DNA from: Andrena cerasifolii
Lineage: Eukaryota; Arthropoda; Insecta; Hymenoptera; Andrenidae
Direction of reading: 5' to 3'
DNA: 64,000 nt
Assembly (NCBI RefSeq): GCF_050908995.1
Contig: NC_135119.1
Coordinates: forward strand, 8,742,001-8,806,000
Shown: positions 22,943 through 37,900 of the stretch, piece after piece
How the letters are laid out: each line of letters begins with the position of its first letter
Position numbering within the stretch: position 1 is the stretch's first letter
Notes under the pieces: generated by a model
Database searches by the model: none
Told to the model about the DNA's origin: nothing
Seen by the model: the letters and a program-made list of their open reading frames with translations, nothing else
Made by a program: the position numbers and the translations under genes

Positions 22943-25900
22943 CTGTTCAATGGTAGAAATAATTCACAGCAGTCGTTTTAGGAAAGAGTATGTTAAGGTA
23001 AATTTTCCCATTAGCGACCAGATCCTTCTTATTGATCGGCTCTTTTGTAGGCTTTCTCTTTAGGGGACCCGAAAAGCATCGGTGTTTCTTAGAAGTCTAT
23101 GTAGAATACTCTGCCGGGTGGGAGTTTTGTAAGCGTACGAGTATCATTCTGAAAACCCCAAAGCCGTTTTTCACGAAACTATATTTTTCAAGTTTGTGGA
23201 AGCGATATCTCAGAAACTAATACAACTACCGATTTAAAATTTTTAGAGATTGTAAAGAACGTATCCGCCAATTACGTGAACTAGAACTATAAAAATACAT
23301 TCGATAGTTTTTTCTGTTATTTAATAAAAGAGATAAATTCTTTACGATTTTAACTTTGAACTGCCATCATTTTTACAATTTTCAACATTTCGTATTTCTT
23401 CTGTATAAACTATTGTTTGTAGTTTGTATAAATATGAAACAACTTATGTGTACTGGCTAAAAGCCAATGAACACACATACATGTATAGACACAGTGGCGT
23501 GCAAAAGTATTCGGCCACCTTTTAAAAGCGCATAACTTTTTTAAAATTAATCCAAACGACTTGAGTTTTTTTTGGAGAAGATAGAAGGATTAGTTTGCTA
23601 CATGACGTGATTCGTCGTTTTGAAAAAATTGCACTTAGTCGGAATAGTAAAAGAAATAGAAAAGGTCGTTTTTTAAACTTTTTTTATGAGCCTGTAACGA
23701 AAATTCCAAAAGCCCGTTTGTAGATTTAAGTAAGTTATATATGTGCCTAAAATTTCATGAAAATCGGTTTAACGTTGCTCTGAGCTATAAACGCTTAAAT
23801 ATCGCAGAATAAGGTCGAAAATCGCTGATTTCGGGAATTTCTCGGGAAAATCTACAAACGGGTTTTTTGAATTTTCGTTACAGGCTCATAAAAAAAAGTT
23901 TAAAAAACTACCTTTTCTATTTTTTTTTTTTGCTATTCCGACCAAGTGCATTTTTTTCAAAACGACGAATCACGTCACTTAGCAAACTAATCCTTCTAAC
24001 TTTTCAAAAAAAACTCATGTCGTTTGGATTAATTTTAAAAAAGCTATGCGATTTTAAAGGGTGGCCGAATACTTTTGCACGCCACTGTATATAAATAAGA
24101 ATTGAGAGCAATCCATCCATTAGCTTATTCTCCATAAATTCCTAAAAATATCAATGTTTTTAGGGCCTTAGAACTTAAAAGTGTAGTACTCAGAATAATT
24201 TGATTGGATTATCAAATTTATCAATAATCTTCATAAATATAAACTCCTAAGTCTGTTTATTGGCAAGAAGAGCAGACAGATACTAATGTCAAAGGTATAT
24301 CGATGTAAAAAGTAATCTACTGACATTACTAGGAAAAATGCAATTAGGAAATTAGATGACGAAGATGGAATATAATTGCCACTAAACATACGCAAGTTGT
24401 TAAAGGGGTGCAAAGAGCAGATGTAGCTTCCTCCGAGTATAATCTTATTACAAAAATTCGTGTCATTTTAAAAACAAATTACATAAGCGATTGAATAAAA
24501 CCAATGTTCGTTACACTAAATAAGTCAATGGTGTGTCATATTCGTCTGATAAACTAATAAATGTCTGATAATGGGACCATTTACCCTTTCAATATTCTAA
24601 TAACTTATAATCATTGAATCTACCTGACTGTGAGGGCTTCTCGCACTGCGTCTTTTGAATACTGCTACACCTACTATCGCAGCAGCCATGAGTGCGATTC
24701 CAGCGAACGCAAGTGTGAAATACACGGATCGACTCTCCCTGTGATAGATTTCCCTTCTCACAGAGTAACCCTATACACGTGGTAAAGGAAATAGAAATAT
24801 TTTCAAGTTTACGAATATATTCCGAGGACAATTACTTTCTAGTAGACATCGTACAATCATTCTTACCGGTTCAGAGTGAGAAATGTCGTGTGTCATGCTG
24901 TGGGCTGCTCTAACGAGGCCTTCGCTGTGCATAGCGGCTACTGCTGATGGTTGTTCTGGTTGTTGCTGTTGCTGAGCATCCTTGTTGTCATTTATCGAGT
25001 CATTTTCTTCCTGTAGCGCCTGCTCGGTACGTAACTCGCCGCGCTCAGCTTTGCGTTGCTCCTTACGCGCACGTTCGAGTTGCTTCTGATGTTCTTTTTC
25101 TGAAAGTTCGTGTACGTGTATAGGTATTTTTAATCTACGTGGCGCGTAGCCGGCTCCTCAAGAATCGCCGCTTTTCTATTGTTAGCAACATTTCGTCCAA
25201 GTTACCTTGTTGCTTGCTGGCGACGTCAGCCTGATATTTGTCTAAAATAGCTGCTTCCGCTTCTCGTGTCATCGCTAACAGCAGTCCAGGAGTCTCATCC
25301 TTGCTCCTGAGGGCCAAAACGTAATCATCCATAAGCCGGCCAATTTTTGCGCTTAAATCAGGATACCTAAATATAAGGAATGAAATCTTCTATATAGTAT
25401 TCTATAAAACAAAGTGCACACGTTTTTCTGCTGGAAATATCAAAATCTACAGCTTGGTATTCCGCGACTGACGTTGCGTTCTATTGACCGACACACATTA
25501 CCGTTCTAGCATCAAGAGGCTCTGATTGGTGATTCTATCGATCTCCGCCAAGTGCTCCAACGTTGCGGGTTTCTCGCGCTGCGCCTGTTCCAGGCTGCTG
25601 TCCAGCAGGTGTTTGTAATGAGCGATCGTGTGGTGTCTATCTTTGTGGAGAGCTCGAAGCAGTTTCTGCAGACACTTTTGAATACGATGCATCTGAACAG
25701 GGAACAGAGCGATGCAAATTATTATGAAGTCACAAGTGAAACAGGCGAGGCGAAGCTCTTAGTAAACTCACATTTGGTGGTGTCTCGTTTAGAGCAGCGG
25801 TATAGCATGACATCGCTTCCTCGTTCCTTTGCTTAACAGCTTCCTGCAAATTAATAGCAGCAGATATTGTACCTTGCTGTGCACAATTTTACATTAAACT

Positions 25901-28900
25901 AATTAACGGCTGTCTTTCGAAAAGGCACACGCAAACACAGTGGTTCTATTTCCATCAGTTACCAAGGCAAGTGATCTCGATATCAAATCTTCTAGTTACT
26001 AACGGGGATGTAGACTCTGATGCGCATGCGATGGATAACTGCGCTCTTTATTCCCGAGCGGAAGGAAGCCCGTATGCTTTTCAATATGGATCTGCAATGC
26101 ATGTACGATCTGTGATAATAGGCAAATGCTTTCTATACTTCAATAGTGTTGCTTGATATGAAGACACTCAGCAGTGGAGATCTCGAAATGCGATGGGTCA
26201 AGTTTCATTATAATAGTTTGTTTATTCAACACAATGTGCCAAGCAGCCTGGAAATTTTTGTGAGGTACTTTTATGGGACGCAGGCTTCCTTATTCCTTAC
26301 GTTTCAGTCCATGTAAAATCACGTACTTGCACTCTTTGTTGATGCATAGCACTCAGCTGATGTTTCTCTGCGGCTCCGCTTTCTTCCAGAGCAGCGACGG
26401 TCTCTTGAAATCGCGCGGTCATCCACCGTTTGAAAGCATCAGCGGCGACAGGGTCGTGCGCACGGATGTCTTGATATTTCTCCTCAAGATCACTCCAATC
26501 CTTCATCACCTGAAATCGTTGTAGCACAAAGATTTCGACACTAGTGTCCCGCGAGATAATAACAGTCTCTCGAGAATTCGATTCGTCTCTCCCTTTAATC
26601 GTAACCACCGAAACATCCTCGATTATACACGGTATAAGTACATTGCGACAGTTTGGGCGATTCTTGGCACACTTGCGATAAAATAATAAAGCAAAGTTTC
26701 TGTTTCGAATAAACAAATAATTAGAATAAAAATATTGAAAACGTTCTCTCTTTTATTAAAAGCTCATTACTATATCTTGAATTTCTTAAGATGGACCACA
26801 CGATTCGCTTTTCATAAAGCTGTTAGTAATATCGTTTTAAATTTAAGGTGTCATTCTGGTTAGACGGTTTGAGAAAATCGATTTTTTTAACATTTTCGAA
26901 AGTACATTTCCTCAAGAATGTACTGTGAAATTTTCATTGAAAAATTCCACTTATTCTAGCTTCTACATAGGCATTTAGTAGGGAGCGCAGAGGCTGGGCC
27001 TCTATAAAATAAAACTTTGAACGCGTTTTTCTCGAAACGTCATTTTTTCACGTGGTGCAGGTAAAATCTAAAATTCCATCGAACCGATTACTTTATAAAT
27101 TGAACTACATATTCTGCACACCTATGCCTCTGGCCAGTACTACAACCAAGTATTTCTGTTGAGTCTAACCTACTTTTAAAATCGATAATAGCACAGAAAA
27201 CACAGCCGAAATATATTGATTCTTGTATATTGCCCGTCATTTTGTTAATTTTGAGGATAAATCATTTATTCTAGTATGGGTCATAGCGACAGTCGTACTA
27301 ATCCAGAATCAGTTTGTATTTTTGGCTGCAGATAAGTCGAACCGCTGAAATCACCTGCACGAGCGAGGCATGAATTTTTAAACGTGTCATCAAAAACGCC
27401 TTCAAAACCATTTTAAAGGCAATAATTTTATTGCTTTTATATTTTTTATTTATTGTAGAAATGTAGTTTAATCGGTAGAAAAAAGTTTTATTCCATTACT
27501 ATAATTCCTGTCTTCGCAATAAATTCCTGAAAATCGCTGAACTTAACGCGCTAACCAGAATGACCCCTTAATGTGTCCCTGATAACCATCTGTCTCCAGT
27601 CTGACATCAGATTGGTGGCAGGGTCTGGCTCTGGCATGAGAGCGCGGAGTCTGACGTCAGGCACTGACATCAGGCTCTGCACCTCAGAACGCAGCCAAAT
27701 GCGGACACAGACGACTACGGTTCTGTTGTCAGATTCTGCTCCCCAGATTTGGCTATCAGGGGTAATATATAGAAGCCCTACTTTTTTTTTTATATAGATG
27801 TAAAAAAGGACATCCTTTGTGTAAGCAAGTGTTTGGATTGCATGCCTTTCACTGCAACGCAAGGTTCAGCTATTTACTGTTAATTATCATAAGTAACAGT
27901 TTTCCAACTCAAGATCCATCGTCCTATCTCCTATTCTGAAAAAATGTGGAGTTATTACGCATCGAAGTTTCGGAAAGTACTAATAAAAAATCACGTCAGT
28001 GGATAGCACATCACAATTACATCATCAGGCATCATTTATCTCTACCAAAATCAACGAATTCCAAAGATTTGTAAATGTAAGTAACATCGGTCCAAATGAT
28101 ATCCCGAATTTCGCACAAAATGCGAACGAATGCATTGCGAGAAGTAAAATCATGTGGTACCACTTAGAGACTGGAGAGACTGACACAGATCACATCATAG
28201 AAAGAACACAGCGTTTTCAATATTCCCTTTACTTTGTTTCTCGCTGGCGCGTCGCAAGTGTCCCAAAACGAGATCAACGAAAACCTAACAAACGACGACT
28301 CGCGAAAGCAACTGCCGCGCGCGCGCTGAGTAGATTTCGCATGGGCAAAGCCGACCTGAACAATAATACCCGCTTACTTTTGTCACTTTCTCTTTGTGCA
28401 CCTCCTCGAGCCTCATCTGTGCCTGTTTGTAACTCTGGTGCTCGGAACGTGGATCAAAATGCATTAGGTATGGATCAGGTGTACTCTGTGATTGCGGGGA
28501 TTGTTGTGTGCTGGTACTAACCGGCAACGGCATCGCTGTCACGTCCTGTTTAGGTTTCTCCGTTGTTGAGATTGTTGTTGATAATCGACTGGAACAGAAA
28601 GCACGCGTTCGGTTAGCATCACCAATTCCCAGGCAAAAGGGTACGTTTATGTTGGAGCTGCGATAAACGATCAGAGAGCGACGATAAGAGCGAGATGACT
28701 ATATAATAATGATGATAATAATATATTTATTCACAGAACAAGCCCATTAAGGCAAAGTAGATCAATAAATTAATTACATTAATTAGCACAGCCAGAACAA
28801 CCGACCTCGTGTGTAACTCGAGCAATAAAGACTGCGTAAAGGTAACAAAGGATTAGGGTACTAGTATACAAAGGAATCACCGCGTAGATCTACGTACATC

Positions 28901-31900
28901 TGTGTAATGCCATCGGAAAACAGGGCACTTTGAACGTTAGACTTGAAACTAGAGAGGGGATCAACAAAGGAATCAATATTCGCAGGACAACTGTTAGCGA
29001 GGCCGCTTATTCTATGCAGGGGATCAACGTGCCCAGCCCAGGAGGAGTAGTCCGGAGATTTGAAAAGGTGTGTTTGCCTAGTAGCACGTACAGGAACATT
29101 GAAATTGACTAACGCCAGAACACGAGGCTTATCAACCATCCCGTTCAATATTTTGTACAGAAAAGTCAGGTCCAAAACTCTCCTCCTATGCTCCAGGGTC
29201 CGGATATCCGCACTGCTCGTGACAGGGCCATAGTCAAAGGAGCAAGTGGCTGACTAGGTTTGTAAGCTAAAAGGCGCAAGAATCTGCGCTGAACCCTCTC
29301 AAGTTGAGCCCTATGTTTATCCCAACGCGGCGCCCAGATAACAGATGCGTATCGAGGGTGAGACAGCACAAGGGTAAAGTACAGGTAACGCAGCGTGGAA
29401 GGATTCGCGAAGTCAGCGCTGCTTCTGGTAATAAACCCAAGGACTTCATTCGAGACCGCAACGATACGTTGGATGTGTTGGATAAATGAGAACGAAGAGT
29501 CGATAAGGACACCGAGGTCGCGAGCAGTATCTACGCTAGATAACTGGACACCTGCGATTTGGTAGGGATAAGGTGAAGGATTTTTGCAACGAGACAGTCT
29601 TAAGATGTGGCACTTGCTAATATTAAGCTCCACGTGGTTTACCAATCGGAAACCCTATCAAGGTCCGATTGAAGACTTAGGGGATCAGCTGGGCACGGGT
29701 TGCGTTTATAAATTTTGAGGTCGTCAGCGGACAGTGAAAGCTCGCTGCCTAAGATGACGTATGTAGATGACCAACGATAAAAGCGTCCAGAAAGAAATAT
29801 TTCTTTTTCTTCGCTATTATCGCAGCTCCAAGATAAACGTACCCTAAGTCATCTGCGAGTTATTAATAAGTTATTCAAGCAACGTGCACTGACCTTGTTG
29901 TGGTGTCGTAATCGTCAAGATATTCCTCGTCGCTCTCGTCGTCGTCGGGCTGATCGCTGAACACGTCCTCGGGGTCCGCCTCAGAATCGTCATCCTCGTT
30001 TGAGTCACCGTCAAGGTCGTCATCGTCGTCGAGATCATCCTCGTCTTCGTCCGAGTCCATACCCTTGGGGATCGGTAAGTTGATCGACTTCATCGGTTTC
30101 ACATTCTCTGCAAGTCGAAGGAACACGCGTTCTATTGACATTGCGCGTAAAAGGTACAAGGAAACGTAATTGTTCCGTGGGATTCACCGAGGCTGGTGGT
30201 AAAGTTCTGTCTCGTTTATTTAACCCGTTGGCTGCTATGCACGCATATAGGGTAAAGTAGCCGAATATCACGCAGTGGCGGATTCAGGAGCCTTTCTTGG
30301 AGGAGGCGAAGTATGTGAAAGTACATAAGTATATTTTCGAACCTTCTATTGCGAGGTTTAAAATTTACATGGAACTTATTAAAAATTTCATACTGGCCGT
30401 GGGGTTTTAATGGGTAAAAAAAATCCCACACTGGCGCCCCAGGGGATTCCCCTCTGAAGTAGTCGGGGTGCCTTTTGAAGATTTCCCCAAGTTAAAAAAA
30501 AATTTATTTAAAAAAATTTATAATTTTTTAAACGTGGAGACATCTTCAAAAGGCACCTCGACGCCTCCAGAAGGGAATCTCCCGCGGGCGTCAGGGTAGT
30601 CTGGGATTTTTACCCACTAAAACCCTAAGTTCTTAATAATTGACATGTAAATATCTCTATTATTACGGCCTATTGGCTAAAACGCTGGGACACCTATTTA
30701 CTTATTTTCGACATAGATCCATCGTACCAAGGCTCATCAAAATCGGTGTCTACCACATGGTGTCCTCCCCTTGTCGGTTTGCCTCGGTTTGCCTCGCGCG
30801 GGGCGCGCAGAACGAAAAATCTCAATTTGTCCAGCCCGAGGCATTCGGGTCTGCCTCGGCTTGCCTCATTCGTGTTCGTGCTCAAGTCTGCACGCGGCCT
30901 CAAAATGTTTGTACTATTTTATTACTCTTGGGAGGGGCGATATCGCCCCTATCGCCCTCCTCTGGATCCGCCCTTGATATGACGACCACCCCCAATATGA
31001 GACCCCAGCTTATCTCCGCAACAGAACTCTTGAATGTCATAGAGATGCTATTTGTTTACTAACTAACCGCGTATTTGTTGTTTTACCCGCACAGTGGCAT
31101 TGTAAGCAATTAAGCGTCTTGAGCAAGTACATATTTCTGAAATACGTTGCAGAAAGTTTCTGAAGTGGTTCGATTAAATTACAAATACCTCCAAAGTGGC
31201 AGGTGTATAATGATTTTCGCAAGTACCGTGGTATAGTGCTTGAAATGGAGTTTAAGGCTTATTAGTTGTACAGCATTAAACGATGAAGACTTAACTTCGA
31301 AGCTACTTAAGAGTTATCGTGTTACTGTTTCCGAATATGAGGCCCGTGAAACTTCAACCGATCAGAGTAAAGAAGAAATTGTTCTGAATGATGCAAGTGA
31401 TTAAGAAAGAAAATTATGATAAAGAATGCCTGTTTTTTGCATAGGTCTTTATTCTTCAGATGTGCCAGGTGGGTTAAGTGTACGTATAAAGTGTTACGAC
31501 GGGCGTGGTGGGCCCGCGAAGGCTGCGGCAGTGAAGAAATACGATTTCACCTGCCGAATTTATAAAAAAAAAAAAGGAAGAAAAAGTAAGTTTCGTAAAA
31601 AAACAAACTGGGTCTCATATTAGGGACCCATTTTTTATCTGCGAATTTGAATGACTTCCGTTTTTTTTATTTATTTATTTTTTATTTTTATTATGGAGAA
31701 ACCGAATCTTTGTTATAGTACTTTCCAGTAAGTTGCTAAAGAATACATATTCTACTTCTAAAACGTGTATCGAATTTCAATAGAAGTGTTCTTAGCCAAG
31801 AGTTATAATGTTTTTTAAGAAATGGGTCTCATATTCGGCTACTTTACCCTACGCGTTCAATCTGTTCCGCGTCCAAGTCCCTCTGGCTCGTAGAACTCAT

Positions 31901-34900
31901 AATTTTTACCAATCTGAAATATCAAGGTCAATTCGCTGGAAACAGATTATAAATATCGCATTAGAATCTATGTAGGTTGAATATGCACGAATTTTTACTA
32001 AATTATGCATGCTTTCGAAATTTCGTCAAAAAGAAAACAAAATTTCCCGTGCAGCTTTCCTAAACAGTATGTATAGGTATTCTAATTTAACAAAAAAAAA
32101 AAATCATAGAATGGTAACGCCATGCACGGTGACAGCATCCATGGACTGCACGGCAGGCGATACAAGTACGAACATACACTACCGTCCATAAGTCCAGGAC
32201 TGGGCACTTACAAAATAAACGGAACGATAAAAGAAGATCGCTGGCACGGGGCTCACGGTCAGAGGCAAAAAGGTTCCGCAGGCGAACATGCTATGTACTA
32301 CCTGTATTCTTATCTTTTAACATTGTTTATTCCTTAGCCAACATTGCAAAAGTAGAAAGCGGAGTACAATGATTCTGCAATAAACAAAGGGATTTCTAGA
32401 TTTAGAGTTTGGATGATGATGAATGGCTCGTCATGGGAATCTCTGGAATAGACTTTGATCGGTTTTGCCAATACTTGTATCCTGCGACAATTTTAGTGGG
32501 ACGTTCCACGCGAAATCGGACACTTTTTGGAGCAACATTTCGGATGTGGCTGAAATTTGAATATGTTGTAGTCTTTAGGGATATATAAACGTATCTCCAA
32601 GGATTTTCGACAATTTTGAAAAATGTCGATTTTACAGCCGTTTGAAGGTAAGTGCTAACTTTTTTTCAATAAATTATAACTATGAAAGTAGTGAAGGGAT
32701 GGAGATGAGGTTTACGGCGATTTGTAGAAAAGACATTGAAGTTTTAAGAAAAAAATTTTGAAATTGTTCGGATGAAAATCATGCTAACACAGCTCGGAGT
32801 TACGCTGCCTTTGTCATAGAAGTTCAATTTACCCGGTAGACATTGATCGATTAGAAATTTGGAATTTTTAAGAATTTATTTCTCGAGAACGGAAAAGAGT
32901 TGCTCCTTGATACTTTTTTGTGGTGTCCTCCCCTACATCTCAAAGGAAACTGATTAAAACACTCGCGCCACAGTTTGTAGCTTCCCCCTGTCAGTGAAGT
33001 TGATAAAAGGACGATTTTGCAGTATGAAATGACTTACGTTGTGACATAAAGTTAACACAAATTTATTGCTTACCGTCAGGGACCCAGTTCCTGATCACTT
33101 AAGAGCAACTACCGCGGGTTTTTCAACTTGTAAAGGGAAAACTTAACCGAATTTAAAAGATTTTTTGTTATTTCAGTAAATCTATGTTTTATCTTTAATT
33201 TGGTATTAAAAAAGTGCACGCGTTATAATAATTAATTTATAATTTTTCTTTGAAAGCAAAGAATGCAAAGGGAGCAGTTTCTGATCACCTTCGCACGTTT
33301 TACTACGAGCTATCGAATTTTGCGTATAAATTTCAAAATACTTGATAATTATTTAGTAACTTGTTAGAATAAATTTGTATCATAATAAGCTTATTATTTG
33401 CTTTAGTTTCCTAAACTGATCCGGAACTGGTTCCTTGACGGTATAGTGTGGAGAATGTTTACTTACTTCAAGTTGCGTGTTAAAAACCTTTGAATAATTT
33501 CGTAAATAATATTGTTACTGTTTTTCATCAATGTATCCGCTTCATTAATATTTCGGAATTAATTTCTTTTCAACCCATACAGCACTTAATATTACAGAAA
33601 CATCGCTACAATATTACAATTCTACTATTGCAATGTTTCAGTAATATTGTGAAAAATATTACCATGCAATGTTGCATTGAAAATATCGTAGAAACATTGC
33701 AGCAATATTACGAAGCATCTATGACTTCGACAAATACACGATGTCGCGTGGGTTATACAGTGTGTTTCGTTTAACTGAAGATATGCAAAAATTGTTATTA
33801 CGAGAATTGTTTGGCACGCAGGCGGGCATTATGATGTGCAAATAGGTTTTTTTTTGTGCATGAAATTGTAGAGATTTGAAGCTCGATTTAATATTTTTAA
33901 ATGACATAAGTAAACGCACCAATAAATGAACACTTAAGGCTAATGAGTGAGCACTATTACAAAATTATCTTTGCAGCGCGATTGATTCGAAAAATTCTTT
34001 GGATACGAAGCAAGAAATTAAAAGAAGTCTCTAATTAATTAGTTGCTTACTTTAATATCTTATTCTACTCATTTTAATACAAAATATCCATTCACTGGTA
34101 GGTGTTCATTTCCACCCTACTATTAATGTGTACACTTTTTATGTGGAATGATACTGGGTGGAAGTTGTAATGCACATCTAGTGTTATAAAACCCTAATGG
34201 GGTTTGCCAATATCAGCTTTCGTTTTCGAGAGATATGAGTTTAAAGTTTTGCTTGCTAGTGCATACTACCGATATATGTATATAGTTCAATTACGTAAGC
34301 CGTCGGAAGCCTTGTATTCAATTAGCGGTTGTATCTGCGGTAGTAAAGTGCTCGACATTCGATAAGAAGTTTTTTTTTATATTCATGCAAAGAACTTTAA
34401 CCTCAGGTAGACTTAAGCAACAATTACAGAAAAAAGTTAATAAGCATTGGTCGCTGTGATAACGTTACATTACAAAATAGCCTTTAGTAATTTACTGTTG
34501 CATAATGTTTAGTTACTTGTTCTTTTACAGTGCAATTAGTTATTTACCAAATATTATTTTAAGTACATCACAAGCTCATTTTTCCCCTTCCCCTCCTTAC
34601 CACCCCGGGCTTTCTTGTCATCGTCACAACTGTCTGCATAGCATAGTTTTAACCATAACTCTTTTCTATGGTAACTTCTAAACCATAATTTAAGTTCAGT
34701 TAACTTTTCGCTCACGTATATATTGGTTCAAGCATTAAATGCAATTAGCATTTCTGTACAGTGATTTTATAGCCTTTAGTCTTCAACTTAAACGTATCAT
34801 GTAGGTACCTTCCTTCTTTTATACACGTTTAAGGAGTCAGTCCACTGTGACGGTTTGAAAAATTAAGCTCTTTTTTAAATTTTTTTTTCTCCGTAGATAC

Positions 34901-37900
34901 AACATATAATGCAATAAATCTTTTTGGTGTTTATTAATCTACTCTTATATTATACAGAAAAAATTGAAAGAATTTTTTTCAATTTGCTTTAAAACTTTAA
35001 ACGCGATTATCTCAAAACGACATTCTGTTCAACTGGTGCTGGTGATTGCGAAAAAACTATTTGACCAATCAGTCTGAAATTTTTACACGTTATTCAGCAC
35101 ATCGGTGCCTATGACCGGGATTAGGATTATATTTACTGATAGAAAATTAACCAAACGGCGGACGTTTGAAGTTTAAGTGTGGAAATACGGTGAATTTTTC
35201 AAGCATTTTGCCTTGCAAAAAGTACGAAATGGTTAATCAAAAAAGCTTTCCGTTGTCCCGACCCTTAAACACTGTGCAAAAGGCCGGACCGAACAGATTT
35301 TCTTTTCCGTTCGTCCTCGATGGTCAAACATGGGGTATGGCTTGAGGAATTGAACGATCACCTGTTTTACGTTACGTTTCCCTTCGAAACACTTCTTTCT
35401 TTGTTTTCGCGGCTTTTGAACGACTGTCATACCTTTTTTGTTAGTTCAATGTCATTTTAGTAAAACTGAAAAGATTTCGAAAATTTAAGGGAAACATTTT
35501 TACCCAAACTCTTCGCAGTGACAAAAACGGTACTTCAATAACTGGCATTAGCACCGCCAAAAGTGCGTCAACTCGAGTTTTACGAGCCTTTTTACTATCT
35601 TGCTGCGAAATATTTCGTGGGATATTTTCAATCTTGCAAAGAAGTGAAAGCAGCTAAACATAAGAAAATACAAGAATGCGAGTCGTTTAAGAAACTTGTA
35701 TCCACGTTGCAATAATCAGTTTGCTGGAAAAGAAGCGAGCGCCCGGTGACTTACGGACGGAGGAGTGTAGCTATATCTCGGAACTTTGGCCTTTGCAGGG
35801 GAAGTCGTCATCTCGCGTCTTTACATACACGGCTCGTCCCTTTTTCCCACCGTGAAAAACTCTAATTTGTCTCTGTTATGTTGAAGTGGACAGCCGTCTT
35901 GACTAACTAGGTTCTCGAGATGTCCCATTCTCCGAGAATAGACACGCTGATGAGCTGACTTCTCGAGTTCTGCAAAGCCAGACAAAAGCCTCGGCCAGCG
36001 TATCCTCGGTGGCTATCCTTTTATCTGGGTCACGCAGTGGTGTCGTGTTGGCAGTTTTTCCGTCGTCGAATGTTCGTAATACGTATTGTGCCTCGCAGGG
36101 GTATAGTGGCTAACCCGAGAGCCGCTCGAGTGGTGTGTAAAGCAATATTCTTGAGGGCACGAGCAGCCAAATATGTTCGTTGGCCACTTGTTACTGGGAC
36201 TGTACTCTTATGTGGTCTCATCCCTCCCCGCTCTGGGGCCTTAAGGGGCAACACCACTGTGACGGCCGGAGAAGTAAGCCATTTTTAAGATTTTTTTTCA
36301 GGAATGATTTACAGTTTTCATGAAACAAATTTATTACCCACCTTTAGTACGCTGTCTCAAGAGACTATACAAAAAAAATAAATGGAAAAACATCCATAAA
36401 TTTTAATATATTAATTAATCTTCTAGACCCTCCCACGCGAGCTGGTCGAAGGTGTAACTATGGAACAGCAGGTCCGAAATCAAATTTCATTTTTTTGTTA
36501 TAAACTATACGAGTGTGGTTTCCGTTGTACGTACGGATTCTTTGATTGAAAACAAACTTTTTGAAATACGCTCGAAAAACTGTCCATCTTATCCGCGGAT
36601 TTTCGAAACTTTTCTTCCAAAGCGCAGCATTTTTACAAAAGTAATTTGTTTAAGAAATCGACACGTACAACGGAAACTACGCTCATGTAGTTTATATAAA
36701 AAAAATTAAATTTGATTTCGGACCTGCTGTTCCATAGTTACACCAGCTCGCGTGGGGGGTCTAGACGATTAATTAATATATTAAAATTTATGGAGGTTTT
36801 CCTAATTATTATTTTTCGTATAGCCTCTTAAGACAGCGCACTGAAGATAGGTAATAAAAATTTTCTATGAAAACTGTATATTATTCCTGAAAAATAATTC
36901 TTAAAAGTGGCTTACTTTTCGGCCGTCACAGTGGTGTTCCTCCTTAAAGTACCGCAGCTTCCATGGATACGTGCAGTAACTAATCTGGGACCCGCTCAAG
37001 TGACGTACAAAAGGATATCGCAAACGTGTTCTTCGTCAGCTGTTACTTATTTGGTCACGGCCTTGAAGTACTAATTTCCAAAAAATTGTTAATACACCCA
37101 CGAGATCTCGACTTGATGGCACACAAGGCCCTAAAGAGTCCCAGCGACTTTATTGTCTTCTACTTTTCCGCCACTACCTACGTACATAGTAGGCGGTACA
37201 CAAACGTCCAAAAATTATGCTGATTACGTCCCTGGGCTCTTGACTCGTCTGCAAGAGACTCAAGGGCGCTACCCACTTCGCCCCCTGCTACTTTTAAAAC
37301 GTATCGCTATATCACTGCGAGGCACGATACTATCGCGCATATCGGGGACTCCTTTTCTTCGGGGAACCAGGTTCGAAGGGGCATCAAGATTCGGCGTTCC
37401 GCCGTGAAAGAAGGAGAGCGGGGCGGCTGCCAGGGGCTTCCGCGTATTTGCGCGGACGAAGGGGGAGAAAGCTTTGCTCGGTCGCCCGTAGAAATTGGCG
37501 CGCTGGAAAGCACCATGGCTCGTCGACTGCCTTATTTTAAAATAGCAGCATAAACAAAACGCAGCGACATACAGCTGGCGAACATTTCCCTTGCATCGCC
37601 AGCGAATAATTTATTGGCTGACATTGGGGTCGCAAGTAGGGTTGCTCTGCGGGGGAGAGAATTAATGTATAACGTGTGCTGCTGTTTAGTTTTCAATACG
37701 ATCGAGTTAAATCAAATTGTTTGCTCGATTGGGGTAAATATTTTTTAATGCAATCGACTTCCCTGCTGAGACACTTGCCGGGACAGTGGAAATCTATGAG
37801 AATCAACAAAATCGCAGATTAGGAGTGCCTTCTTCTTGTACATCGAATAATCCACGACTTGGGTAAGGGAATACTCGACGTTCGAGTGATTCGTTTGAAT

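Noticed and set aside
29875..30159. Start of the acidic protein segment at an internal Met as a separate gene
   Set aside because: Acceptor, donor and phase place it as an Appl exon between 45600 and 28588.
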